A stretch of 64,000 nucleotides of DNA from Butyrivibrio sp. VCD2006 (GCF_000423925.1 NZ_AUIX01000008.1:158226-222225); one strand, 5' to 3'; counted from the first letter of the stretch, positions 52,243 to 62,290 are shown. Notes: generated from the letters alone by a model not told the origin. Program-made: numbers and translations.

Positions 52243-54331
52243 AAGCGTTTTTATTGCCGAAAAGCCCAGTGTTGCCAGGGCTTTCGGCGCTGCACTAAAA
52301 TATAATTTTTCTAATAAAGACGGATATATGGAATCCGAAGAGGCCATCGTCACTTGGTGTGTTGGACACCTGGTGACGATGAGTTATCCTGAGGTATATG
52401 ATGAGAAGATGGCCAAATGGTCACTTAACACAATTCCATTTATTCCGTCTCAATTTAAGTACGAAATTATTCCGCAAAGTTCAAAGCAGTTCAATATCGT
52501 CAAGGGACTGCTGAACAGAGAAGATGTGGATACAATATATATATGTACCGACTCGGGACGTGAAGGTGAATATATTTACAGACTCGTTGATCAGGAAGCT
52601 CATGTTACAGGGAAGGCCAAGAAACGAGTCTGGATTGATTCACAGACAGAAGAAGAAATACTTCGTGGTATCCGCGAAGCCAAGGATGACAGCGAGTACG
52701 ACAATATAGGAGCGGCTGCTTATCTGAGAGCTAAAGAAGATTACCTTATGGGTATCAATTTTTCAAGAGCACTCACTCTTAGGTATGGATACTCAATAAA
52801 GACATTTCTTGGACTGGATAAATGCGTTGTGGCCGTCGGCCGTGTTATGACCTGTGTTCTTGGAATAGTGGTAGACAGAGAAAGAGAAATCCGTAATTTT
52901 GTAAAGACACCTTTTTACAGAGTTATGGGTGATTTTTCTGTTAACGACAAAACTATTACGGCTGAGTGGCGTGTAACTGAAAAGAGCAAATATAACGGTT
53001 CCTTTGAGCTCTATAGCGAAAAAGGATTTAAGGAAGAAAAGTCGGCAAAGGCACTGATCGATTCCTTTGGACAGCTACCTGCTGTGGGCGAGCTTGTAAA
53101 CCTTGAAAAAAAGAAGGAAACAAAGAATCCTCCGCTTTTATACAACCTTGCCGAGCTTCAAAATGATTGTTCGAAGTTCTTCAAGATTGATCCTAATCAG
53201 ACACTTGCTATAGCGCAGGAGCTTTACGAGAAAAAGCTTACAACATATCCCAGAACGGATGCCAGAGTTTTGAGTACGGCGATTTCCAAGGAAATCGATA
53301 AGAATATTAGAGGGCTTACTTCATACGAGCCTGCTGCGATTTTTGCTAAATCAATATTGCAGCATGAATCCTATAAAGGAATTGCAAAGACAAGATATGT
53401 TAATGATAAGGCTATCACAGACCACTATGCTATTATCCCCACAGGACAGGGCTTATCTTCATTGAACTCACTTAGCCCGACAGCAGCTAAGGTTTATGAG
53501 ATAATAGTAAGAAGATTCCTGGCTGTATTTTATCCTGCCGCACAGTATTCCAAGATCAAGATGGAAATAGCTGTGAATTCGCCGGCTAATCAGTCTGTTG
53601 AGAGCTTTTTTGCAGGCTTTAAGCTTCTTGCGTCAAAAGGATATCTTCATGTAATGGACTATTCTTTCTTCAAAAAGAAGGAAGAGAAGGAGCCTGATGA
53701 GAAGAATGATAATGATGCAGAGGATGCCGCAGCTGATGAAGGCTTGTTTGAGGTATTGTCAAAGCTAAAGAAGGGCGATAAGCTTAATCTTATAAACGCG
53801 GCTATTAAGGAAGGTGAGACAACACCTCCCAAGAGATACAATTCAGGAACTCTCATCCTTACCATGGAAAACGCAGGACAGTTTATCGAGGATGAAGAAT
53901 TAAGATCCCAGATCAAGGGCTCGGGAATCGGCACAAGTGCAACCCGTGCAGGAATACTTGATAAGCTTGTTAAAAACAAATATCTTGAGCTCAACAAGAA
54001 GACACAGATAATCACACCCACACAAATGGGTGAAATGATCTATGATACTGTTTTTGTATCAATGAAGCCTATGCTTAATCCCTCGCTTACGGCAAGTTGG
54101 GAGAAGGGACTTACCCAGGTTGAGCAGGGCGAAATATCCGAAGACGAATACATGAAAAAGCTTTCGGATTTCATCACAAGACGCACCAACTACGTCAAAG
54201 AAAACGATATGAGATCCCATATGCAGAGATTTTATGCAGCTTCCGCGCAGTATTACAAAAAAGCCCCTGCGAAGGTGAGAAAAACTTCGGATAACAAGAA
54301 GTCAATAAAAAAGCAGGGTACAGCTAAATAA
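52235..54331 (+). CDS. topB: DNA topoisomerase III
   Basis: 698 residues. Type IA enzyme: Toprim start FIAEKPSVARAFGAAL, ICTDSGREGEYIYRLVD (the TDxGREGE form of the TopB group), the active-site Tyr in LTTYPRTDARVL, and SGIGTSATRAGILDKLVKN. Acidic insertion near residues 485-500 (EKNDNDAEDAAADE) and a short basic tail. It relaxes or decatenates negatively supercoiled DNA through single-strand passage. No zinc fingers. Confidence 0.95.
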   Translation: MTKSVFIAEKPSVARAFGAALKYNFSNKDGYMESEEAIVTWCVGHLVTMSYPEVYDEKMAKWSLNTIPFIPSQFKYEIIPQSSKQFNIVKGLLNREDVDTIYICTDSGREGEYIYRLVDQEAHVTGKAKKRVWIDSQTEEEILRGIREAKDDSEYDNIGAAAYLRAKEDYLMGINFSRALTLRYGYSIKTFLGLDKCVVAVGRVMTCVLGIVVDREREIRNFVKTPFYRVMGDFSVNDKTITAEWRVTEKSKYNGSFELYSEKGFKEEKSAKALIDSFGQLPAVGELVNLEKKKETKNPPLLYNLAELQNDCSKFFKIDPNQTLAIAQELYEKKLTTYPRTDARVLSTAISKEIDKNIRGLTSYEPAAIFAKSILQHESYKGIAKTRYVNDKAITDHYAIIPTGQGLSSLNSLSPTAAKVYEIIVRRFLAVFYPAAQYSKIKMEIAVNSPANQSVESFFAGFKLLASKGYLHVMDYSFFKKKEEKEPDEKNDNDAEDAAADEGLFEVLSKLKKGDKLNLINAAIKEGETTPPKRYNSGTLILTMENAGQFIEDEELRSQIKGSGIGTSATRAGILDKLVKNKYLELNKKTQIITPTQMGEMIYDTVFVSMKPMLNPSLTASWEKGLTQVEQGEISEDEYMKKLSDFITRRTNYVKENDMRSHMQRFYAASAQYYKKAPAKVRKTSDNKKSIKKQGTAK

Positions 54332-54365
54332 AAGCAGCTTCTACAAGAAAGTTGCAACCATATAT

Positions 54366-54470
54366 AAGCCTTCTCTCTCCGGGAGGCGCACGACGTCCGG
54401 GGGACGTCGGCTTTGCGCGGACCGAAGCGGAGCGAAGACGGTGTCAACGAAGCTGACGGATGAGGGTTAG
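54366..54470 (+). repeat. Dispersed palindromic repeat, copy 3 (upstream of the beta-helix gene)
   Basis: Begins AGCCTTCTCTC like the other copies and ends GACGGATGAGGGTTA. Internal hairpin CGACGTCC (54391-54398) with GGACGTCG (54402-54409), enclosed by GCGCA (54386-54390) with TGCGC (54414-54418). The ribosome-binding site AAAGGA and the start at 54483 follow directly. Unusually G+C-rich for the window. Confidence 0.75.
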
Positions 54471-54482
54471 AAAGGAACCAAA

Positions 54483-55160
54483 ATGCAAGAATACACAATA
54501 GAAAACTTATACGATTTAAACGAAACCATCGCTGCCGACATCTTCAAGGGCGTAACTTACCCTTGGGAAGTGCTCCCTAAGATAAAGGAGTTCATCTTAG
54601 AGCTTGGAAAAACTCTGCCCGAAGACAAATTCGAGAAGGTGGGCGATGATATCTGGATCGCAAAGAGTGTAAAATTCTTATCAAGACAGAATAACTACAT
54701 CGCAGGTCCCTGCATTATTGACGAGGATGCAGAGATTCGCCCCGGCGCATTCATCAGAGGAAGCGTTATCGTAGGAAAGGGCGCTGTTGTAGGTAATTCC
54801 ACAGAACTTAAGAATGTCATTCTCTTTAACAAGGTTCAGGTGCCTCATTACAATTATGTGGGTGATTCTATCCTTGGCTTTAAATCTCACATGGGAGCAG
54901 GCTCTATTACTTCAAATGTGAAATCCGATAAGAAGCTTGTTGTTGTAAAGAACGGCAAGGATGATCAGGTAGAGACCGGTCTTAAAAAGATGGGTGCCAT
55001 GCTCGGGGACAACGTAGAAGTAGGCTGTGGCAGCATCTTAAACCCGGGCACAGTGATCGGAAGAGAGAGCAATATTTATCCGCTTTCTTCTGTAAGAGGC
55101 TGCGTTCCCGCTAAGCATATATTCAAGGATAACGACAACGTAGTTCCGAAAACTGAGTAA
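54483..55160 (+). CDS. Left-handed beta-helix (hexapeptide) protein, GlmU-like C-terminal domain
   Basis: 225 residues. The body is hexapeptide-repeat material: IIDEDAEIRPGAFIRGSVIV, VVGNSTELKNVILF, GDSILGFKSHMGAGSI, VEVGCGSILNPGTVIG. The string NYVGDSILG and LSSVRG near the end resemble the acetyltransferase half of GlmU and nucleotidyltransferase tails. No N-terminal uridyltransferase motif is present. Likely an acyltransferase or sugar-nucleotide related protein; substrate unknown. Its ribosome-binding site abuts the repeat element. Confidence 0.8.
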   Translation: MQEYTIENLYDLNETIAADIFKGVTYPWEVLPKIKEFILELGKTLPEDKFEKVGDDIWIAKSVKFLSRQNNYIAGPCIIDEDAEIRPGAFIRGSVIVGKGAVVGNSTELKNVILFNKVQVPHYNYVGDSILGFKSHMGAGSITSNVKSDKKLVVVKNGKDDQVETGLKKMGAMLGDNVEVGCGSILNPGTVIGRESNIYPLSSVRGCVPAKHIFKDNDNVVPKTE

Positions 55161-55198
55161 AATGCGGGTTCTTTGCAAAGATATTTTTGTAACAATAA

Positions 55199-55228
55199 TT
55201 GACTACAAACCGTTAACGGTATTATAAT
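55199..55228 (+). promoter_or_regulatory. Promoter with a palindromic operator in the spacer
   Basis: TTGACT (55199-55204), 18-bp spacer, TATAAT (55223-55228). The spacer contains the perfect palindrome ACCGTTAACGGT (55209-55220). A regulator bound there would sit between -35 and -10. The gene driven is the small DUF6465-like protein. Confidence 0.7.
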
Positions 55229-55269
55229 CAAGAAAGTTTATTTAATATTTTTGCGAGGAGGGAATGAAA

Positions 55270-55473
55270 ATGGCACAGATTAAGACTAAGATTGAGCTTC
55301 AGTATGCTGACAAAAGTATCTCTTCTGAGGATCTCATTGAGAGAGCAAAAGCAGCTTATGAGGCTGAATACGGAGTAAAGGGTGCAAAGAATCTTGAGCT
55401 TTACGTTAAGCCTGAAGAGAATAAGGCATATTACGTAGTTAATAACAAGATGACAGGCAGCATCGATCTTTAA
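55270..55473 (+). CDS. Small DUF6465-like protein
   Basis: 67 residues from ATG 55270, 8 bp after AGGAGG (ATG 55264 is too close). Sequence MAQIKTKIELQYADKSISSE through LELYVKPEENKAYYVVNNK matches what I recall of the DUF6465 family of Clostridia: small, soluble, function unknown. It has its own promoter with a spacer palindrome and its own terminator, so it is a regulated monocistronic gene. Confidence 0.85.
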   Translation: MAQIKTKIELQYADKSISSEDLIERAKAAYEAEYGVKGAKNLELYVKPEENKAYYVVNNKMTGSIDL

Positions 55474-55492
55474 TATTTATTAAAACCTATAG

Positions 55493-55519
55493 GGCCTCAG
55501 GCACATGCCTGAGGCCTTT
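55493..55519 (+). terminator. Rho-independent terminator after the DUF6465-like gene
   Basis: GGCCTCAGGC (55493-55502), loop ACAT, GCCTGAGGCC (55507-55516), then a short TTT. Very stable stem. Confidence 0.85.
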
Positions 55520-55530
55520 AAAATGTGTGG

Positions 55531-55570
55531 GTGGCTAGGAACGGTTTTGCAATATACCTTTCCTAGCCAC
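55531..55570 (+). promoter_or_regulatory. Second hairpin before the HAD phosphatase
   Basis: GTGGCTAGGAA (55531-55541) and TTCCTAGCCAC (55560-55570), perfect 11-bp arms with an 18-nt loop, 14 bp after the terminator and 80 bp before the next gene. No T-run. Role unknown: leader structure or operator. Confidence 0.5.
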
Positions 55571-55650
55571 TCCTCCTACATTGAAATTAATCTATGCAGG
55601 TAGAGAGTGATAGGTTTTAGAAGTGATTTGTCGTGAGGAAGATTTAGATT

Positions 55651-56535
55651 ATGAATTTTGAATTATCATATGAGAAGGATTTTGGAAAGTTAAAAGAGTG
55701 TAAGTTATTTCTCTTGGATATGGATGGGACGCTTTACCTTGGAGATGAGGTGTTTGATGGAGCGGTGGATTTTATCAACACGTTATCTGAGCTTGGTAAG
55801 AGATATATTTATCTGACTAATAATTCTTCAAGGTCCGGGATGGATTATGTTGAGAGGTTGAGGCGTCTTGGTTTTTCCTGTGAGAAGGAGAATGTTTATA
55901 CTTCGGGGATGGCGACAGCTGAGTATCTTAAGAAGAATTATGGCGAGAGATATATTTATGTGGTTGGGACTAAGACCTTCTACAATGAGCTGAAAATTGC
56001 CGGATTGAAGGTGTTTAATGCCGGTGATTATGACGGGGCAGAAGTTGCAGGTATCGATAATACAGATATGCTTGATGAAGCTGAAAATCTTCCTGTAGTT
56101 TGTGTCGGTTTTGATACAGAGCTTGTCTACAGGGATCTTGATCTGGCGGTTCATTTTCTTAGAAAGGATTCTCCTTTTATTGCTGCTAATCCTGACTGGG
56201 TATGCCCTATGCCTGCAGGGGAGGTGCTTCCTGACTGCGGTAGCATTTGTGCGCTTCTGACTGCATCAACAGGGAAGGAGCCTGTTTATATTGGAAAGCC
56301 AAATAGGAATATGGTTGATATCATTTCATCCATGACCGGAATTCCGAATGAAAATATTTGCTGTGTTGGTGACAGAACTTACACTGATATAGCTGTCGCA
56401 CAGAATGCAGGTGCGGCTTCAGTATGTGTTTTATCGGGAGAATGCGACGAAATAGAGATAGCTGAAATGGATAGACTTCCGGATTATACAATGTCAAATG
56501 TTGCGGAACTCGCAGAGATTTTAAAAGGTCTTTAA
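55651..56535 (+). CDS. HAD-superfamily IIA phosphatase (NagD/p-nitrophenylphosphatase-like)
   Basis: 294 residues. HAD motifs: LLDMDGTLYLGDEVF (nucleophile DxD), YLTNNSSRSG (motif II), IGKPNRNM (Lys) and CCVGDRTYTDIAVAQNAGA (motif IV). The type IIA cap between motifs II and III marks the NagD group, which dephosphorylates sugar or nucleoside phosphates. Codon choice in the first third (TTG, GGG, AGG) is less biased than in neighbours, suggesting low expression. No close ribosome-binding site is obvious (GAGGAAG ~9 bp upstream). Confidence 0.88.
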   Translation: MNFELSYEKDFGKLKECKLFLLDMDGTLYLGDEVFDGAVDFINTLSELGKRYIYLTNNSSRSGMDYVERLRRLGFSCEKENVYTSGMATAEYLKKNYGERYIYVVGTKTFYNELKIAGLKVFNAGDYDGAEVAGIDNTDMLDEAENLPVVCVGFDTELVYRDLDLAVHFLRKDSPFIAANPDWVCPMPAGEVLPDCGSICALLTASTGKEPVYIGKPNRNMVDIISSMTGIPNENICCVGDRTYTDIAVAQNAGAASVCVLSGECDEIEIAEMDRLPDYTMSNVAELAEILKGL

Positions 56536-56548
56536 AGCAATAATTGCA

Positions 56549-56577
56549 TTGTTAAAATTCTCTATGAGAAGTATAAT
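56549..56577 (+). promoter_or_regulatory. Promoter of the ATP synthase operon
   Basis: TTGTTA (56549-56554), 17-bp spacer, TATAAT (56572-56577), 50 bp before atpB. GCAATAATTGC (56537-56547) just upstream is an 11-bp inverted repeat. Confidence 0.7.
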
Positions 56578-56627
56578 AAAAAGAGTTATGTAGTAAATTT
56601 TTAACACTAATTGGGGCGGTAATTTTT

Positions 56628-57317
56628 ATGGATATTGGAGGATTGTTAAATGAGCTGTTGTTAGAGGATAAAGTGCTTATACACTTTGACTTTATGAACG
56701 GCTTTTTTGATATTAATAAGTCAATTGTTGTGACATGGGGAGTAATCGCGGTTCTTGCAGTTTTCCTTCTTTGGCTAACCAGTAATATGAAGGTTCATGA
56801 CATTAGTAACAAGCAGCTTGTTGCCGAGATGATAGTCGATGGACTAAGGGGTATAACCGGAGGAATGCTTGGCGAGGAAGCGGTCAGATACAGAGATTAT
56901 ATGGCGGTTGTTCTTGTATTTATCGGAGCATCGAACCTTGTTGGATTATTCGGACTAACTCCCGCGACAATGGATCTTAATGTGACGCTGGGACTTGCAC
57001 TTATGAGTATTGTTCTGGTAGAGGTTGCCGGAATTAAGTTTAAGGGCTTTGGAAAATGGATGAAGTCTTTTGCACAGCCTATGTGGGTAGTTGCTCCTAT
57101 GAATATCCTGGAGCTCGGAATCAGACCTCTGTCACTCTGTATGCGACTTTTTGGTAATGTTATTGGTGCTACAGTAATTATGGAACTCCTCAAAATGGCA
57201 GTTCCTGTAATTATACCGGCGGCATTTAGTGTTTACTTTGATATATTTGATGGTCTTATTCAGGCATACGTATTTGTATTCCTAACATCTTTGTATATCA
57301 AGGAAGCGGTCGAGTAA
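56628..57317 (+). CDS. atpB: F1Fo ATP synthase subunit a
   Basis: 229 residues, about five or six membrane helices. The conserved stator helix reads ILELGIRPLSLCMRLFGNVIGATVIM, with the essential Arg in RLFGN. Subunit a forms the ion half-channels against the c-ring. First gene of the operon; no atpI precedes it. Confidence 0.95.
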   Translation: MDIGGLLNELLLEDKVLIHFDFMNGFFDINKSIVVTWGVIAVLAVFLLWLTSNMKVHDISNKQLVAEMIVDGLRGITGGMLGEEAVRYRDYMAVVLVFIGASNLVGLFGLTPATMDLNVTLGLALMSIVLVEVAGIKFKGFGKWMKSFAQPMWVVAPMNILELGIRPLSLCMRLFGNVIGATVIMELLKMAVPVIIPAAFSVYFDIFDGLIQAYVFVFLTSLYIKEAVE

Positions 57318-57349
57318 TCACTATAAAATAAATTCTAGGAGGTAAACTT

Positions 57350-57565
57350 ATGTTAGCACTTGGAGCTGCTATAGCAGCATTCACCGGAATTGGAGCAGGT
57401 ATTGGTATCGGTATCGCGACAGCGAAGGCTGTTGACGCCGTAGCACGTCAGCCTGAGGCTGATGGTAAGATCATGAAGCTCCTGCTTCTTGGTTGTGCAC
57501 TTGCTGAGGCAACTGCTATTTACGGTTTCGTTGTATCTATTATGATACTGTTTGCGTCCAAATGA
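57350..57565 (+). CDS. atpE: F1Fo ATP synthase subunit c
   Basis: 71 residues, two helices with a polar loop [11 protein letters not shown]. The ion-binding Glu is in [13 protein letters not shown]. The Gln in helix 1 and the Ser after the Glu that complete the Na+ site of sodium-type c subunits are not present ([18 protein letters not shown]), which points to H+ use, though this is only an inference. AGGAGG ribosome-binding site. Confidence 0.95.
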   Translation: MLALGAAIAAFTGIGAGIGIGIATAKAVDAVARQPEADGKIMKLLLLGCALAEATAIYGFVVSIMILFASK

Positions 57566-57587
57566 TATTTAGGGAGGAGTAATTGCA

Positions 57588-58079
57588 GTGTTAAATATCA
57601 GCATTATGAATGTAGTATGGACGGTGATCAATCTATTGATCCTCTATATTGTGTTCAAGTTATTTTTGTTTAAGAGAGTTGATGCAATCTTGCTTAAGAG
57701 GCGTGAAGAGATTGAACACACCAAGGCTGAGGCTCAAAGAAAAGAGAGAGAAGCCGAGGAGCTTAAAGAGAGTTATGCTAAAAAGCTTCAGGGCGCAGGC
57801 AAAGAGTGCGAAGATCTTGTCGCTCAATCCAAGAAGGATGGATATGACGAATATGATCGCATTATTAATGATGCCAAGGCTAAGGCTGAACAAATCATCA
57901 TTGAGGCTAAGCACAATGCTCAGATAGAGGCTCAGAGGGAGAAGGATGCATATGTATCTGAACTCACTGACCTTGTTGTACATGCCGCTAATAAGATTGC
58001 AGTTTCAAAACATGACGAAGAGTCTGATAAAGAGCTCTACAATAAATTCATTTTTGAAGCTATTGAGAAAAGTGAATAA
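57588..58079 (+). CDS. atpF: F1Fo ATP synthase subunit b
   Basis: 163 residues from GTG 57588 (GGGAGGAG 8 bp ahead). N-terminal TM helix VVWTVINLLILYIVFKLFLF followed by a long charged coiled coil (RRE..EHTKAEAQRKEREAEE). Normal length. It is the peripheral stalk. The next gene should be atpH, but instead the alpha gene follows with a delta-like N-terminus. Confidence 0.95.
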   Translation: MLNISIMNVVWTVINLLILYIVFKLFLFKRVDAILLKRREEIEHTKAEAQRKEREAEELKESYAKKLQGAGKECEDLVAQSKKDGYDEYDRIINDAKAKAEQIIIEAKHNAQIEAQREKDAYVSELTDLVVHAANKIAVSKHDEESDKELYNKFIFEAIEKSE

Positions 58080-58102
58080 ATAAAACTCGAGGAGTTATAT
58101 TT

Positions 58103-59902
58103 ATGATAAACGAAAACAAGGCAAAGCTTCGTTATTCGTCAGTTCCGCCCCTTGATCATCAGGCGGAGCAGATAAAGAAGGCTCTTGCAAAAAAGTTCAA
58201 TAATCCGAATCTTGAACTTGAAATAGTACATGATCCTAAGGTTGGTGGCGGTTTCATTGTCAGCTACGGCAATTTCGAATATGACTGGAGTGATGAGGGA
58301 CGTACCAGGCAGCTAAAGGAACTTATTGAGCTTACTAAAAAAAGACAGAATACCAGTGCAGAAAACCTTGTATCTATTATCAGAGACAGGGTTAATAACT
58401 TTGATCTTAAGGCAGAGGGTAAGGAAGTCGGAAGAACGATCTGGGTTGGTGACGGTATTGCCAACGTAGTAGGAATTGATCATGCTTTTTACGGTGAGAT
58501 CGTTCGCTTTGAAGACGGAACCAAGGGTATGGTCCAGGATATCAGAGATGACCATATTGGTGTAATTCTCTTTGGCGGTGATGAAGGAATCAGACAGGGT
58601 AGCAGATGAGTCAGAACTTATAAACAGGCAGGTATCCCTGTTGGTGAATCCTTTGTAGGAAGAGTTATCGACGCACTTGGTAATCCCATTGACGGCGGAG
58701 ATGAGATAAAAACTGATGTCTACAGACCCGTTGAGGAGCCTGCTCCCGGAATCGTTGAGAGACGTTCTGTTAACGAGCCTATGGAAACAGGAATCCTTTC
58801 CATTGATACCATGTTCCCTATAGGAAGAGGACAGCGTGAGCTCATCATCGGTGACAGACAGACTGGTAAGACTTCAATTGCAATGGATGCTATCTTAAAC
58901 CAGAAGGGAAAAGATGTAATCTGCGTTTATGTTGCAATTGGACAGAAGGCTAGCACCATTGCCAAGCTTATTAATACACTTAGAGAATCAGGCGCTATGG
59001 AGTACACAATCATAGTTGCATCAACTGCAGCTGACAGTGCTCCTCTTCAGTACATCGCGCCTTATGCCGGAACAGCTATGGCTGAATATTTTATGCTTAT
59101 GGGTAAGGATGTTCTTATCGTATATGATGACCTTTCCAAGCATGCAGTAGCATACAGAGCACTTTCTCTGTTGCTTGAGAGATCACCCGGAAGAGAAGCT
59201 TATCCCGGTGACGTATTTTATCTGCATTCAAGACTTCTTGAGAGATCCAGTAAGCTTTCAAGTGAGCTTGGTGGCGGATCGATCACTGCGCTTCCTATCA
59301 TTGAAACTCAGGCAGGTGATGTTTCTGCTTATATTCCCACCAATGTTATTTCAATTACTGATGGACAGATTTTCCTTGAATCGGATCTGTTCTTTGAGGG
59401 TATGAGACCTGCGGTTAACGTAGGACTTTCTGTATCCCGTGTAGGTAGTGCGGCTCAGACCAAGGCTATGAAAAAGGCTGCGGGAAGTATTCGTATCGAC
59501 CTTGCACAGTATAGAGAGATGGCTGTTTTCACACAGTTTGCATCTGACCTTGATGAAACCACCAAGGATCAGCTGCGTCATGGAAGTGTCCTTATGGAAC
59601 TCCTTAAACAGCCACTTGGTAAGCCATATGCTATGCATGAACAGGTAATTCTTCTTGTATGCGCAAATGGCAAGAAGCTTGATTACGTTCCCGTTAATCA
59701 GGTTAGAGAATATAAAGATAATCTGCTTAAATTCTTTGCTGAGAATAAACAGGATATTATTGAAGACCTCACTAAAACTCAGGATCTTTCTGACAGCACC
59801 AAGAGAGCGATACTTGAAGCTGCTGATGAGTTTGAGAAAATCAATAACGAGAAATTAAAGGCAGAGCTCAAGAAGAAGAGAAAGACATTAAATCTTAATT
59901 AA
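58103..59902 (+). pseudogene. atpA: F1Fo ATP synthase subunit alpha with N-terminal delta-like domain, interrupted by in-frame UGA
   Basis: One frame of 600 codons including the stop, broken only by TGA at 58607-58609 (codon 169). Residues ~8-80 (SSVPPLDHQAEQIKKALAKK, then DPKVGGGFIVSYGNFEYDWS) match the C-terminal domain of subunit delta. Alpha proper begins near residue 85 (SAENLVSIIRDRVNNFD, VGDGIANVVGI). After the UGA the alpha sequence resumes in the same frame ([20 protein letters not shown]), with Walker [10 protein letters not shown] and [13 protein letters not shown]. No frameshift. It could be a true nonsense mutation, an assembly error or readthrough. With no atpH gene, the delta role must fall here or elsewhere. 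Confidence 0.85.
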
Positions 59903-59913
59903 GGTGATTTTCA

Positions 59914-60846
59914 GTGGCAAATATAAAAGAAATTCGCGATAGAATCGGAAGTATTCGCGACACAATGAAAATTACAAATGCGATGTATATGATATCCTCT
60001 AACAAGCTGAGGAAGGCCAGAAAGCTTCTTACAGACACAGAGCCTTATTTCTATGCGCTTCAGGCTATGATAGCCAGGGTATCAAGACATATACCTGATG
60101 ACGTGGATGATATTTTCCTTAGAACTACGGATGATATCCCTTATATGGCCAGAGCTAAGGGATATCTGATCCTTACATCTGATAAGGGCCTTGCAGGCGC
60201 TTTCAATCATAACGTAGTAAGGGCGGCAGAGAAGCATATTCGAGAGAACAATCAGCTTGTGAATTATAAGCTTTATGTTGTCGGCGAATTCGGAAGACAT
60301 TACTTTGCAAGTGTTGGACTTAATGCTGAGGAGAATTTCAGATATACTGCACAGAATCCCACACTCGACAGAGCCAGAGATATAACATCCATCATTCTAG
60401 AAGATTACGAGAATGGTAAAATAGACGAGGTTTATGTTGTTTATACATCCATGAAGAATTCCATTACAAGTGAAGTTAAGCTTGAAAAGATTCTTCCTCT
60501 GGATATTATCGAGAATGCGAGAAACCGCTACAGGATTATAGATGCTTACAATGAGGAATTCATTTTTGATCCCAGTCCCAAAGCGATTCTTGATAATATT
60601 GTTCCTAATTTCATAAATGGTTTTATTTACGGTGCTTTAGTTGAGACCTTCTGCTCTGAACAGAACTCGCGAATGATGGCCATGGATAATGCTAATAAGA
60701 ATGCTACATCCATGATCGGTGAACTGACAAAGCAATACAACAGGCAGAGGCAGGCTGCGATAACCCAGGAAATAACAGAGGTTGCCAGTGGTGCAAAGGC
60801 ATTAAAACGAGCTAAAGCAGCAAAACAGAGAAAACAATCTTCATGA
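59914..60846 (+). CDS. atpG: F1Fo ATP synthase subunit gamma
   Basis: 310 residues from GTG 59914, slightly long for gamma. N-terminal helix IKEIRDRIGSIRDTMKITNAMYMISSNKLRKA and C-terminal helix SRMMAMDNANKNATSMIGEL are the rotor coiled coil; SDKGLAGAFNHNV is the Rossmann-like core. Last residues are basic (KRAKAAKQRKQSS). The rotor shaft of F1. Confidence 0.95.
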   Translation: MANIKEIRDRIGSIRDTMKITNAMYMISSNKLRKARKLLTDTEPYFYALQAMIARVSRHIPDDVDDIFLRTTDDIPYMARAKGYLILTSDKGLAGAFNHNVVRAAEKHIRENNQLVNYKLYVVGEFGRHYFASVGLNAEENFRYTAQNPTLDRARDITSIILEDYENGKIDEVYVVYTSMKNSITSEVKLEKILPLDIIENARNRYRIIDAYNEEFIFDPSPKAILDNIVPNFINGFIYGALVETFCSEQNSRMMAMDNANKNATSMIGELTKQYNRQRQAAITQEITEVASGAKALKRAKAAKQRKQSS

Positions 60847-60852
60847 TAATAA

Positions 60853-62268
<1,416 letters not shown>

Positions 62269-62290
62269 CAGGCCGGAGGGTTAATTAGAT

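Noticed and set aside
52542..52580. Possible loss of an acidic Toprim residue in TopB (TDSGREGE)
   Set aside because: The TDxGREGE form is usual in the Firmicute TopB group, so it is not a defect.
58607..58609. Selenocysteine at the atpA UGA
   Set aside because: The position corresponds to an ordinary non-Cys residue in alpha subunits and no selenoprotein context or downstream stem-loop of the right kind was noticed.
58609..58781. A frameshift or two separate genes in atpA
   Set aside because: The two parts are in the same frame and alpha sequence continues immediately after the TGA, so a single substitution explains the break; no start signal exists for the second part.
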